Below, piece after piece: positions 53,153 to 62,407 of a stretch of 64,000 bases of DNA. How positions within the stretch are numbered: position 1 is the first letter of the stretch; the number at the start of each line of letters is the position of its first letter. This DNA comes from Nostoc sp. UHCC 0702 (lineage in GTDB: Bacteria; Cyanobacteriota; Cyanobacteriia; Cyanobacteriales; Nostocaceae). Below the pieces are notes generated by a model, which was not told where the DNA came from, did no database searches, and saw nothing but the letters and a program-made list of their open reading frames with translations. The stretch is taken from the NCBI GenBank assembly GCA_017164015.1, contig CP071065.1, positions 7,965,501 through 8,029,500 of the forward strand, written 5' to 3'. Both the position numbers and the translations under genes were made by a program.

Positions 53153-53205
53153 AGTTAGGAGTTAGGAGTTAAAAACATAACTTATAACTTATAACTCATA
53201 ACTCA
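53153..53205. repeat. Inverted heptamer arrays upstream of ftsW
   Basis: GTTAGGA heptamers followed by opposite-sense ATAACTT/ATAACTC heptamers form a small foldback in the divergent spacer between ftsW and the lipoprotein gene. Confidence 0.8.
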
Positions 53206-53288
53206 TATTGTGTAAAACTCACAAATTTTTTACATAAAACGCTTACAAGAGTCTGAGTTGTTAATGTAAAGAATACCAAACCCAGATT

Positions 53289-53714
53289 ATGAGACTTAGA
53301 CTCTTGTTGGCTGGAGCTATCTTGATTTTGAGCGCATGTCATTCAAGTGAAGTTCCTCAAACCGTTCAAAGCGCTTTTTTAAAGAAGTATCCTGGTGTTT
53401 TACCCGATTGGGAGCCACAAGCTTACGGATACGAGGCAGTTTTCATCGACAAAGGGATTGAGTACGAAGCAGAATTCTCACAAGACGGACAATGGCTAGA
53501 AACTGAATATGAGGTGTTGGAAACCCAGTTTCCTCTGATAGTGCTTGAGCAGATAAGACAGAAATACCCTGATTACGTCATCACAAAACGAGAGATTGAG
53601 CTGACACCACAAGGCACATTTTACGAGGTGGAAGTCGAACGGGGTGACGAAGAAATTGAACTTTATTTTGACGAGCGTGCCAACCCAGCAAGTAATTCCA
53701 ATGAGGATGCTTAA
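53289..53714 (+). CDS. PepSY-like putative lipoprotein
   Basis: This 141-residue exported protein has a signal peptide ending in a lipobox (LLAGAILILSAC, Cys17). Two similar halves, VPQTVQSAFLKKYPGVLPDW and FPLIVLEQIRQKYPDYVITK, look like PepSY-like (DUF2874) repeats, each followed by a Tyr/Glu-rich strand (YEAVFIDKGIEYEAEFSQDG, FYEVEVERGDEEIELYFDE). Such domains are thought to bind or inhibit other proteins at the cell surface. It is divergent from ftsW. The function is unknown. Confidence 0.85.
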   Translation: MRLRLLLAGAILILSACHSSEVPQTVQSAFLKKYPGVLPDWEPQAYGYEAVFIDKGIEYEAEFSQDGQWLETEYEVLETQFPLIVLEQIRQKYPDYVITKREIELTPQGTFYEVEVERGDEEIELYFDERANPASNSNEDA

Positions 53715-53908
53715 ATTCGCTCAAATTTATTTCTACATAGTCCTTTGGTTTCCAAAGGTGGTCAGTCAAACAACAACTGACTATTGATATCAATTTGAAA
53801 AAAGAATGCAATAGATACCTTGTAGGGGCGTACAGCTGTACGCTCCTACTAAATCATGTGTCGCAAAGATTATTTAAATTGGTATGACCGCTGACAAAGA
53901 GCAATATA

Positions 53909-56900
53909 CTAACGTAGATAAGACGAAACACAAGTTGGAGTAGTTTTGGTTTCCAACTCTTCAATTTTCAATTCTTCTGTGCAAGATGGCTGAGTCAATC
54001 GCCGATCGCGTTTAATATTAGTCACTTCAGGCGTGAAATAAAGAATACCTTTGTAAATCAATTCACACAGCCAATCTTGATTAATTGTCGTTGCGTAAGC
54101 TGTCCATTTAGGTTGGCGTTGATTGATATTTTGCAACAGGTGATACATTTGTTGGTTAATTGGGTAAGTCGTGAAATAAGGGTTATTCGGCGAAAATAAC
54201 TCGATTTCACACTCTCCCGTTGTGGGATTAGTCTCCATTCGGAAGCGCAAATCACCAGACAACGCTAAAAAGTAATCTTGAACCTGCACTTTTGCTAATA
54301 ACTGCCGTTGCTGGAAATACTCCTGCACCTGCTGGTGAATTGGCTGAGTCGGATTGTGGATTGTGCGGCTGTAATAGGAACCTGTGTGAGTAGCATCGAC
54401 TCTACAGATGAGAATGTAACCAAAGTTAACCGCCCTTAAACCTGTGGTATGAAAGTTTTGTAGCCATTGGTCTAACTCAATGTTGTATTGTTCCAAGGTT
54501 TGATTAAAAGCGGTATGGCAATGGGGAACTGAGAATAAAATATCATTGCGATCGGCAGTACATAGCAGCAATTTATCGGCTGGGCCTCCTTGCCACCAGT
54601 TTTCCAGTTTAGACTCATACTCTTTAATATTCACCAGATCCGTAACAATAAATAGTCTGCCATCAGGCGTCAGGTAGTTGGCACTTTCAGAAATGATCCG
54701 AATCAGAATCTCTTCACCCCTGACGCCTCCATCGCGGAAGCGACATTGCTGACTAGGACTAGGAACAAAGGGAGGATTTGCCAGAATGGTATCGAATTCA
54801 CCAGAAACCGCTTCGTAGAGATCGCCTAGATAGAAGTGAGTATTAGATATGCCATTGAGTTGAGCGTTAAACCGAGCGAAGCGAATTGCTCTAGGATTAA
54901 TATCGACTCCCATCGCCACTTGACTATAACGAGTGGCTACTAAGCTTTGAATACCGCTACCACAACAGAGATCCAAAACTCGATTGGCTGGATGTTGAGG
55001 AGCAGTATAAACCAATCCCATACTATCCATACCGACGTACATCACAACGTCTTCATCAACTTCATCTTCTGCCATAATCATGTAGCGGTGATCTGTAGCC
55101 ACATACAATCCTGCAACAACAAATACATCCACTCGTGATGCCCAATGTTCACCACGCCCAATTAACATACCCAAGCTACATAAAGTTGAGAATACCTCTT
55201 CGCCAAAGATTTCTTGTAATCTGGCTTGGGAAAATGCGCCCCGCAGCAAAAACAGACGAATCAAGTCTCCTAATATAGATTGAGGTAGTAGATAGCGATC
55301 GTAGTAGTGCAAATATGTCGGTTCAATTTGTTGCTGTGAGGTAACGCCTAGCAATTGGCAAATATTAGTTTCGTTATAGCCTGCTTGCTGGAGACACTGG
55401 CGCAGGTTGCCTAGAATACGTCGGGCTGAAAAATTTTCGTTCTCAAAGGGTGCAAAGGTTTGGTTGGAAACTGTTGGGAGTGCTGAATCTTGGGGTAATG
55501 GTTGAATGTAGGAGTAGGCAGGTTTTAGTCTATAAATCCGCAGTTGTTGATTTGCCCATTCAATCTTTTGTCTAAATTCCCACTGAGTCAGACGTAAATC
55601 TACTCGCATCTGTTCTAGCCAACTCTCAGGTGCATTGAGAACACCTAGCAACAGTTTCACTTCTGCAAAACTATAGCTTGCAGGTGGTACTTGCTGCTTC
55701 AGGTCTACAAGGGTAGATTTGCCTAGAGGATTTAGTAGTAGAATGACATCGCTGGAAAGCTTTGTCTGTAAGTATCCATAAAAGGGAGTTTCAGGGAATA
55801 GTACACTTGTTTCTTTATATTGAGCGCCCCAAGCAGAGAGTGCTTGCAACTCTTCACTAGACCAAGGACAATCAACTGTGTTACCGAAGAATAATGCTTG
55901 ATCTAGCTTTGCCATTAAAGGAGTAACATCGGGGGCTTCTGTAGGGAGTCCCGCAGGAAGTACAACTTCACCAACCTTTGCGAGATGATCCTCGTAGCTA
56001 CGAATAGGGACATGGCGTTTGGAGATCCAAAAGTTCTCGATCGCTAAATAATCAATATCTGTACCCAAGAAAGTTGCGATCGCTTCTAAGGGAGTTTCTA
56101 CAATCGGTTGTCCGGCTACATTAAAGCTGGTATTCAGCAATACAGGCGGCCCTTGTCTTTCTGCTACTAATTGGTAGCACAATTGATAAAAGTAGGGATT
56201 ATCTTGCTCAGTCACCGTTTGCACCCGCCCTGTACCATCTACATGGGTAACTGCTGAGATCTGTTCGTGGAATTCTGGCTTAATCGGCGATACCAGCAGC
56301 ATGAAAGGTGCAGCCACCTGTTGCTCAAATACCTGATCAACGGCTTCTAGGGGAATGACTGGCGCAAAGGGACGAAATGCTTCGCGGAACTTGACCCTTT
56401 TATTAACAATATCTTTCATCCGTTTAAAGGTAGGGTCAGCCATGATAGACCGATGTCCTAATGCCCGCGGCCCATACTCCGCACCACCTTCAAAGCGAGC
56501 AACAATACTGCCTTTTGCTAAGACTTTAGCACTACGAGCAATTATCTCATCTGCTGTCAACTCTTCAACCTTGATGGAGTCTTGAAAGTGTTCAACCGCT
56601 TGGGAGATTTGATTGTAGTTGTAGCGGCGGCCAAGGGTGGCTTGCGTTAGGCGAACTCGCTTCTGTCCACCGCCTAGAGTATTGTATGCCCACAAAGCAC
56701 AACCAGCTGCAACGCCACTATCACCTGCGGCCGGAAAGATAAAGATATCATCCAGTTGCAGTTGCCGCAAAAGTTTGTAGTTGGCAACGGAGTTCAAACC
56801 TACACCACCAGCAATACATAACTTTCGCAATCCAGTTCGTTTGATTGCTAAGTTAACAACATGCAGCAAAGCTTTTTCTAGCTCTTTCTGCACTTTATAA

Positions 56901-57688
56901 GCGAGGTCAACTAAATAAGGGCGTAAATAGGGTTTGCCTTCCCCTGTGTCATAGTACTTTTCTAGTGCGGCGATTTCTAAAAAGATATCATAGGCAGAAA
57001 TTTTTAGGCTAAAAGAATCTTCTGTGATCTGAATCCAACGATGCCAGTTAGGCTGTTCTTTACCAAAGGGCGCTAAACCCATGAGTTTACCTGCTTCTGC
57101 GTGCTGAATCTTTTCACCTACTTGGGTAACAAATCCAGCTTTGCGTGTAATGTACTCATAAATAAAGCCGAGGGTAGAGAGTTGAGCCAAATGAGCTGCA
57201 ACCATTTCATTATGCAGCGTGGTAATTGTCTGTCCCCGTCCTTCGTAGAGGGTATAGGATTCGGTGTAATGAGCGGGTGTAGTACTGCCTGTAGCATCTG
57301 CTACGAAGATCAGCGCTTCATCAAACCCAGAAGGCCAGTAAGCAGAGTAGGCATGAGCTAAGTGATGGCTGGGAATTCGCATCACCTTATCCGTAATTTC
57401 CGCAGGTAGGACTCGGCGGAGAATATCGGGGGCACAATCGTGGCCTGGCATGTTGGCAGTAATTGATGCTAGGTTGCTGAGGGTGATATTGCAGGTATCC
57501 AAACAGTAACGTATGCCTTCAGCTGGAATCTGCATTTGTGCAGCCACACCAGGAGCATGAAGCATGTAGCCAGGGCTATATTTGTGGCGATCAAGTCTTT
57601 CTTGCTCGATCGCGACTATAATTTCACCATCCTTGGCGATCGCTACTGAACGCTCATGTCCTAAATTAATTCCCATATGGTATTGCAT
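53909..57688 (-). CDS. Carbamoyltransferase-methyltransferase fusion protein
   Basis: This large 1259-residue protein joins two enzyme modules. Residues about 1-575 are a NodU/CmcH-type O-carbamoyltransferase: MGINLGHERSVAIAKDGE, the metal-binding HHLAHAYSAYWPSGF, GGVGLNSVANYKLL, GAEYGPRALGHRSIMADP and the C-terminal LLNTSFNVAGQPIVETP. A middle region (about 590-880) has no family I recognise. A SAM-methyltransferase fold follows: VLDLCCGSGIQSLVATRYSQ near residue 901 and NPPF near 971, which resembles HemK/MTS-type N-methyltransferases. The longest frame begins at 57730; ATG at 57688 has AGGAG 10 bp upstream and is preferred. There are no biosynthetic neighbours, so the substrate is unknown. 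It may decorate a natural product or sugar. Confidence 0.9.
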   Translation of the reverse strand: MQYHMGINLGHERSVAIAKDGEIIVAIEQERLDRHKYSPGYMLHAPGVAAQMQIPAEGIRYCLDTCNITLSNLASITANMPGHDCAPDILRRVLPAEITDKVMRIPSHHLAHAYSAYWPSGFDEALIFVADATGSTTPAHYTESYTLYEGRGQTITTLHNEMVAAHLAQLSTLGFIYEYITRKAGFVTQVGEKIQHAEAGKLMGLAPFGKEQPNWHRWIQITEDSFSLKISAYDIFLEIAALEKYYDTGEGKPYLRPYLVDLAYKVQKELEKALLHVVNLAIKRTGLRKLCIAGGVGLNSVANYKLLRQLQLDDIFIFPAAGDSGVAAGCALWAYNTLGGGQKRVRLTQATLGRRYNYNQISQAVEHFQDSIKVEELTADEIIARSAKVLAKGSIVARFEGGAEYGPRALGHRSIMADPTFKRMKDIVNKRVKFREAFRPFAPVIPLEAVDQVFEQQVAAPFMLLVSPIKPEFHEQISAVTHVDGTGRVQTVTEQDNPYFYQLCYQLVAERQGPPVLLNTSFNVAGQPIVETPLEAIATFLGTDIDYLAIENFWISKRHVPIRSYEDHLAKVGEVVLPAGLPTEAPDVTPLMAKLDQALFFGNTVDCPWSSEELQALSAWGAQYKETSVLFPETPFYGYLQTKLSSDVILLLNPLGKSTLVDLKQQVPPASYSFAEVKLLLGVLNAPESWLEQMRVDLRLTQWEFRQKIEWANQQLRIYRLKPAYSYIQPLPQDSALPTVSNQTFAPFENENFSARRILGNLRQCLQQAGYNETNICQLLGVTSQQQIEPTYLHYYDRYLLPQSILGDLIRLFLLRGAFSQARLQEIFGEEVFSTLCSLGMLIGRGEHWASRVDVFVVAGLYVATDHRYMIMAEDEVDEDVVMYVGMDSMGLVYTAPQHPANRVLDLCCGSGIQSLVATRYSQVAMGVDINPRAIRFARFNAQLNGISNTHFYLGDLYEAVSGEFDTILANPPFVPSPSQQCRFRDGGVRGEEILIRIISESANYLTPDGRLFIVTDLVNIKEYESKLENWWQGGPADKLLLCTADRNDILFSVPHCHTAFNQTLEQYNIELDQWLQNFHTTGLRAVNFGYILICRVDATHTGSYYSRTIHNPTQPIHQQVQEYFQQRQLLAKVQVQDYFLALSGDLRFRMETNPTTGECEIELFSPNNPYFTTYPINQQMYHLLQNINQRQPKWTAYATTINQDWLCELIYKGILYFTPEVTNIKRDRRLTQPSCTEELKIEELETKTTPTCVSSYLR

Positions 57689-57816
57689 TATTGCTTTATC
57701 TCCTATTCCTAAGCTCAATCTTTCTGCCAAATTATTTTCAGCAAAACAGTTTTATCAGATTGCCATTATGAGTAGAGTGAATAATATATACTGAGTCGTG
57801 TAAAAATCAGATTTAA

Positions 57817-59277
57817 CTATGAAAGTGCGATTGGTAGCTTAATCAAAAACTCTGTCCCCTGGCCTACATCTGACCAACAATCCAATATTCCACCATGCTT
57901 TTCTACAACTATTTGGTAACTAATAGAAAGACCTAAACCTGTTCCTTTACCCACGGGTTTGGTTGTAAAAAATGGGTCAAATATTCGCTTTTTGGTTTCT
58001 TCACACATCCCAATTCCATTGTCAATAACCCGAATTGCAACATAGCGATCGCCGACAATTTCTGTGTAAATCTGAATCATGGGAGTAAAGGCAGATAGTT
58101 TCCCATCTCCGTCTTGCAATGCCTGATGCTGTTTTCTATCAATTGCTTCGTTTTCATAACGAGACATCACTGCATCAATTGCATTGCTGAGTAAATTCAT
58201 AAACACCTGATTCAGTTGTCCAGCATAGCACTCGACTTTTGGCAATTTGCCGTAATCTTTAAGCACCTGAATCGGAATGCAGTTTTCAATACCTTTGATA
58301 CGGCTTTGTAAAATCATTAAAGTACTGTTAATTCCTTCATGGATATCAACAGGTTTAATTTCTGCCTCATCTAGACGGGAAAAATTGCGAAGTGAAAGTA
58401 CAATTTCACGAATTCGATCTGCCCCTATTTGCATAGAAGCCATAACTTTAGGCAAATCATCTAGGAGAAAATTCAAATCTATGTTTTTTATCTTTTCCTC
58501 AATATCACTCAGGGGATTAGAATAGTACTCTTGATAAAGACATACCAAATCCATCAAGTCTTGGATATATTGATTGACATGAATTATGTTGCCGTAAATA
58601 AAGTTAATAGGGTTATTAATTTCATGAGCAATTCCAGCAACTAACTGTCCTAAACTTGACATTTTTTCTGCTTGAATCAGTTTAGCTTGAGTTCGTTGCA
58701 GTTCTTGCAAAGTTGCTTCTAGCTGCTGTTTTTGCCGCTTTAACTGTTCTTTTGATTCCAAAAGTATTGCTTCTGTTTGCTGACGTTGGCGGTTCTCCAC
58801 TCGCAGCTGCTCAATTCGCATTTGTAATGCTGCGTTTGCTTCTTTGAGAGCCGCTTGTGCCCGTTTGCGTTCGGTAATGTTCGTTAAAGAGCCAGAAATT
58901 TCTCCTTGAGCTTCAGAACGCGCTGATAATTCTAGCCAAATAATCTCTGTATTTTGATGATGAAAGCGTAATTCCCAACAAGCAAGATCCTTTTGGGTAT
59001 CCAATTGAGCCAAAAAATTTAGCCAAACCTCTCGATCCTCAGCATGGAGATAGTCATCTATTGGATGATTTAAGCATTCTGGGGTACTATAGCCCAAAGT
59101 CAGCGTCCAAGCTTTATTCAAAAGTGTAATATTCCCTGCTTTATCACACTTAAATACAATTTCACGGAGATTCTCAACTAACTCTCGATAACGTCGTTCT
59201 GACTCTGATATCTGTTCAATTAAACGATACTGAATCTGTGTATGCAGTTCGTTATCTGCTAAAGATTCTGGTGTCAT
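57817..59277 (-). CDS. PAS-domain sensor histidine kinase
   Basis: This 486-residue soluble kinase has a PAS domain (residues 22-140), a coiled-coil segment (145-205), the phospho-accepting His218 in SSLGQLVAGIAHEINNPINF and a HATPase_c domain with the N box (NLLSNAIDAV), G1 (VIDNGIGM) and G2 (GKGTGLGLSISYQIV). No membrane segments are seen, so it senses an intracellular signal through PAS. No response regulator is adjacent. The HEINNPINF family is common in cyanobacteria. The gene is 129 bp upstream of the fusion protein on the same strand. Confidence 0.94.
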   Translation of the reverse strand: MTPESLADNELHTQIQYRLIEQISESERRYRELVENLREIVFKCDKAGNITLLNKAWTLTLGYSTPECLNHPIDDYLHAEDREVWLNFLAQLDTQKDLACWELRFHHQNTEIIWLELSARSEAQGEISGSLTNITERKRAQAALKEANAALQMRIEQLRVENRQRQQTEAILLESKEQLKRQKQQLEATLQELQRTQAKLIQAEKMSSLGQLVAGIAHEINNPINFIYGNIIHVNQYIQDLMDLVCLYQEYYSNPLSDIEEKIKNIDLNFLLDDLPKVMASMQIGADRIREIVLSLRNFSRLDEAEIKPVDIHEGINSTLMILQSRIKGIENCIPIQVLKDYGKLPKVECYAGQLNQVFMNLLSNAIDAVMSRYENEAIDRKQHQALQDGDGKLSAFTPMIQIYTEIVGDRYVAIRVIDNGIGMCEETKKRIFDPFFTTKPVGKGTGLGLSISYQIVVEKHGGILDCWSDVGQGTEFLIKLPIALS

Positions 59278-59561
59278 AAGGCATCATAAATGTATAATAA
59301 TTTTTATTAAATTCATATGACATGTCTGACTGAATATTGTCTCGGTTTCATCTCAGATTAAAACATCTTCTATAATTGCCTCTCGTCCTGAAAATCAACA
59401 GCGCCTAATCCAGGTTGAAAGTACTGTATTGATATCGGAAACTGATTTTAACAAATCACATCCCATAAAAAAACATAACAATCTAATGCACTTTTGATCT
59501 GGCTGGAGTCACACTTGAAGAAATTAATACCAGTCAAATAATCTGGCAACAGACTTAGTTT

Positions 59562-60176
59562 TTATATGGAAACTGTTAACTCTAAACGGCTAAGTAGTTC
59601 TGTGTGAGGCATAACATCTGCATAGAGCGGAAAAATATTCTTGCAATAAAAATCTTGCTCAAATACGGTACGAGCTGAAGTGCAATCTGACAGAATTGTC
59701 ACATGATAACCTTTTTCGTGGGCAGACCTTCCAGTCGAATCAATACATATAGATGTAACAGCACCCGCTATCACAACATCTGTAATCCGATGTTCTTTGA
59801 GAATTCCATCAAGGTTTGTATTAATGAAGGCATTAAATCCACGCTTACCAGGTACCTCCAGAATTCTATTTTGGAAATAGTGCAAGGCTTCAATTGTTTG
59901 TGAACCTGGAGTTCCGATCTGAAAAGCGTTTGATTCTTTGATAGTTTTAAGAATACCAATCGGCTCGATTAATTCTTCATAGTTAGGTGTGAAAAATATA
60001 GGAGTTGTGATGATCAATGTAGGGGTAGAAGCAAGATGTTCAAGTAGATGAACAGTATTGGATATAACGTTTGTAACTTTTGAGGATTCCTCAATCACCC
60101 TATATAAAATACCATTGGGTGAAAAATAATCATTTTGGTATCCAATTAAAATAAGTGCTGTTTTTAAAAAATTCAT
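59562..60176 (-). CDS. Isochorismatase-like cysteine hydrolase, catalytic Asp replaced
   Basis: This 204-residue protein has the isochorismatase/nicotinamidase fold: first strand TALILIGYQNDYFSPNGIL, then VPGKRGFNAFINTNL with the conserved Lys, and VIAGAVTSICIDSTGRSAHEKG with the nucleophilic Cys. The Asp of the usual Asp-Lys-Cys triad should be at residue 12, but the sequence is Gly12 (LIGYQ instead of LIDxQ). Either another acidic residue (Asp16) substitutes or the protein has lost hydrolase activity. The gene is AT-rich and alone; a 284-bp gap upstream of the kinase gene contains no gene. Confidence 0.85.
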   Translation of the reverse strand: MNFLKTALILIGYQNDYFSPNGILYRVIEESSKVTNVISNTVHLLEHLASTPTLIITTPIFFTPNYEELIEPIGILKTIKESNAFQIGTPGSQTIEALHYFQNRILEVPGKRGFNAFINTNLDGILKEHRITDVVIAGAVTSICIDSTGRSAHEKGYHVTILSDCTSARTVFEQDFYCKNIFPLYADVMPHTELLSRLELTVSI

Positions 60177-60449
60177 AAGTATATTTTTTAGGTTAAGATA
60201 ATACAGTAAATATCTTATTCATTTCTACATTAATGAATAAATTTATTAGTCTTAAGCGATACAGCTTTTTGTTATGCAGTCAACAGAGACACTTCTATTC
60301 TTCGTTAGTAGAATGGTATCAATCGTACCGGGAATTCCGTATCCGTAATTTCTTGGAAGTTCAATGATGGTTATATTAATTTTCTACGAAGTTTTGATGA
60401 ACACAGCAATGGCAATCAAGTCTGATTTGGCAACTAAAATAATAAACTC

Positions 60450-60594
60450 AGGACTTACGCAACTGGCACACATATTTTTGGCGATGGCAGTCAAGAGTCA
60501 AGAGTCAATGGTCTTTAATCAAGCTTTTTTGGACTATTGACTTTTGACTATTGACAACCCACACGAAAAAAATATGACAATGCGCGTAAGTCCT
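60450..60594. mobile_element. MITE-like element (AGGACTTACGC ends), copy 3
   Basis: This 145-bp copy has perfect AGGACTTACGC and GCGTAAGTCCT ends. The core is GAGTCAAGAGTCAATGG opposite TTGACTTTTGACTATTGAC, so the two halves can pair. It has the same orientation as copies 2 and 4. Confidence 0.9.
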
Positions 60595-61223
60595 AAAACT
60601 ATTAAGCGATCGCACAGTTTTTTGAAGACTTCTCATTCATACCGCTTTTGAACTGGAAAAAAGATTTTATGGTTTCTGCAAAGAGCCATTAAGAAGTCAT
60701 GAAGCGGGCTTGATATTTGTGAAAAGCTTTTTCGAGGAATTATCAAGAAATAATAAAAGTGCCATCTTTGACACTCCCCACGGTTAGAATCCCTCGGATT
60801 CTTGGTTCATAGTCCAATCCTAACCCCGCAGGATTTCTCCAACAGAGCTAGAGGATTAAACAGAAGGATACACTCATGTTGCTATCTAATGGATATTAGG
60901 TGTTTAATCAGGATTTATTTGTTTGACTTTCCCGGCAATTTGTTGCTTGACACAGGTAAGTAGTGAAGCAATCCCAAAGTCCTTGCGGTTGCTACCCGTC
61001 TGCGTTAGGAGACGCTGCGCGAACGGAAACGCCTACCCTGCGACAAGGCTACTCTTCTGCTTTGGAGACGCGAACGCAAACGAGAACGCCTACCAGGAAG
61101 GGCTTTTCGTTGCTCTCGCTGCGGACACATAAGTAATAAGCGGGGACTTAATATAACTTGAAGACTTTCTCCATCTACCAGTAGCAAAGTGGTCTTAACC
61201 TTGCGTATTCACTAATTACTAAT

Positions 61224-61251
61224 AAAGAGACGCGAACCTTCGCGTCTCTTT
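61224..61251. terminator. Strong hairpin, possible bidirectional terminator
   Basis: AAAGAGACGCGAA and its reverse complement form a perfect 13-bp stem with 2 nt between the arms (about an 11-bp stem with a 6-nt loop in practice). A short A/T run is on either side. It could terminate the 61493-62029 gene, which reads leftwards, with the copy-4 element lying between them. Confidence 0.5.
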
Positions 61252-61340
61252 AACTTAGGAAAAATGCAAAACTTTTATTTGGTAAAGTGTGAAGCTCAAC
61301 AGTGTAAGTTACAGAGAGTAACCAAAATAGTATCTTAGCC

Positions 61341-61483
61341 AGGACTTACGCAACTGGCACACATATTTTCTGCAATGGCAGTCAATAGTCCAGAGTCAAT
61401 AGTCTTTAATCAAGGTTTTTTGGACTATTGACTTTTGACCCTTGACTGCCCAAACAAAAAAATATGACACTTGCGTAAGTCCT
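61341..61483. mobile_element. MITE-like element (AGGACTTACGC ends), copy 4
   Basis: This 143-bp copy begins AGGACTTACGCAACTGGCAC and ends CTTGCGTAAGTCCT. It sits only 9 bp beyond the stop codon of the leftward gene at 61493. Its core again contains TTGACTA-like heptamers in both senses. Confidence 0.9.
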
Positions 61484-61492
61484 ATTAGCTTC

Positions 61493-62029
61493 TTAACCAG
61501 GAGTTTTAACCTGACGTGCCAGTTCTAAATAAGCACTCATATTTGCTCCCGGACGCCTGCGACCGTTAGAACCGTTGGCTGAAGGAGCAAGATATGTGGG
61601 TGCGAAGGTGGTTTCTTTTGGCTCTTCTTTGACTGCTTTGGCTGCTTTGGCATTTTTGCCGGCTTCAACCTTCAGACCCTCAGCAGTCTGAACTAGTTGC
61701 ACATCAGCTGGTTTTGTCTTTTTGGATGCTTTCGCTTTGGTTTTAGCTGCGGCGGTTTTGGTTCCGTTTAATGATGCTGGCTGTGATGGAGCTGGTGCAT
61801 CTGATACAACTGTTTCCACTGCTTTTTTAGCATTCGATGCAACTGTTTCTGCTGCTTTTTTAGCGTTTGATGCAGCCTCTTTAGCAACCTCTAGCGGCTT
61901 TGCATCTTTGGCTTCGTCTAGTTCTAAATAGTACCCGCCGTCTTTTTTCTTACCAGGTAATAGTCCTGTAATAAAACCCACAATCCCACCAAGTAAACTA
62001 GTGATTAACTTTTTGATAGAACCGAACAT
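61493..62029 (-). CDS. Hypothetical Ala/Lys-rich protein with glycine-rich N-terminal helix
   Basis: This 178-residue protein has a hydrophobic N-terminal segment (LITSLLGGIVGFITGLLPG) followed by KKK, consistent with membrane attachment by an amphipathic helix. The middle is Ala/Lys-rich with two repeats (AASNAKKAAETVASNAKKAVETVVSD) and a histone-H1-like TKTAAAKTKAKASKKTK stretch. A conserved block GLKVEAGKNAKAAKAVKEE and C-terminal YLAPSANGSNGRRRPGANMS follow. AGGAG lies 9 bp before the ATG, which fixes the start. I do not recognise a named family; it appears to be a cyanobacterial-type membrane- or nucleic-acid-associated protein. Confidence 0.8.
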   Translation of the reverse strand: MFGSIKKLITSLLGGIVGFITGLLPGKKKDGGYYLELDEAKDAKPLEVAKEAASNAKKAAETVASNAKKAVETVVSDAPAPSQPASLNGTKTAAAKTKAKASKKTKPADVQLVQTAEGLKVEAGKNAKAAKAVKEEPKETTFAPTYLAPSANGSNGRRRPGANMSAYLELARQVKTPG

Positions 62030-62407
62030 TAGAATTGCTCCTGCCTTTTATATCTGTAATGTTGGCCGTAATATTAAAAACTACAGCAAAATGTTACATT
62101 TTTTTGCGCCACACTATTGCGCTGACCAGCTTTATAGATTTGTACTAATCAACATTGTAGTAACACTACAGGGCAAATGTTATCTACTTTGCAAGCACTT
62201 GCAACCTGCATACACCGAGAACTAATTATTAAATTTTACTGTAACTTAGGGCAAGATTCTGAAAGTTTGCTTAATAAAATTTCACATTTTTTATTAACCA
62301 AATACCTATTTGCATTCAACCAGTAAGAGGAGTGTCACAGCCTCGATACAGGTGGCCGCAGTACTCAGTTAAATTTTCTACAGGCTTGATACAGGCGAGT
62401 TTGGCAG

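Larger units (their letters stand above)
60177..61340. other. Long AT-rich intergenic region with a mobile element and dispersed repeats
   Basis: No gene is found between the isochorismatase-like gene and the 61493-62029 gene. In order: AT-rich leader (60177-60449); copy 3 of the AGGACTTACGC element (60450-60594); HIP1-containing spacer with an AATCCCTCGGATT palindrome near 60790; a GC-rich dispersed repeat (about 61000-61120) with AACGCCTACC twice; and a 13-bp hairpin at 61224-61251. Confidence 0.7.

Noticed and set aside
53909..60176. A biosynthetic cluster around the carbamoyltransferase fusion
   Set aside because: The neighbours are a histidine kinase, an isochorismatase-like protein and a PepSY-like lipoprotein; no polyketide, peptide or sugar biosynthesis genes were found.
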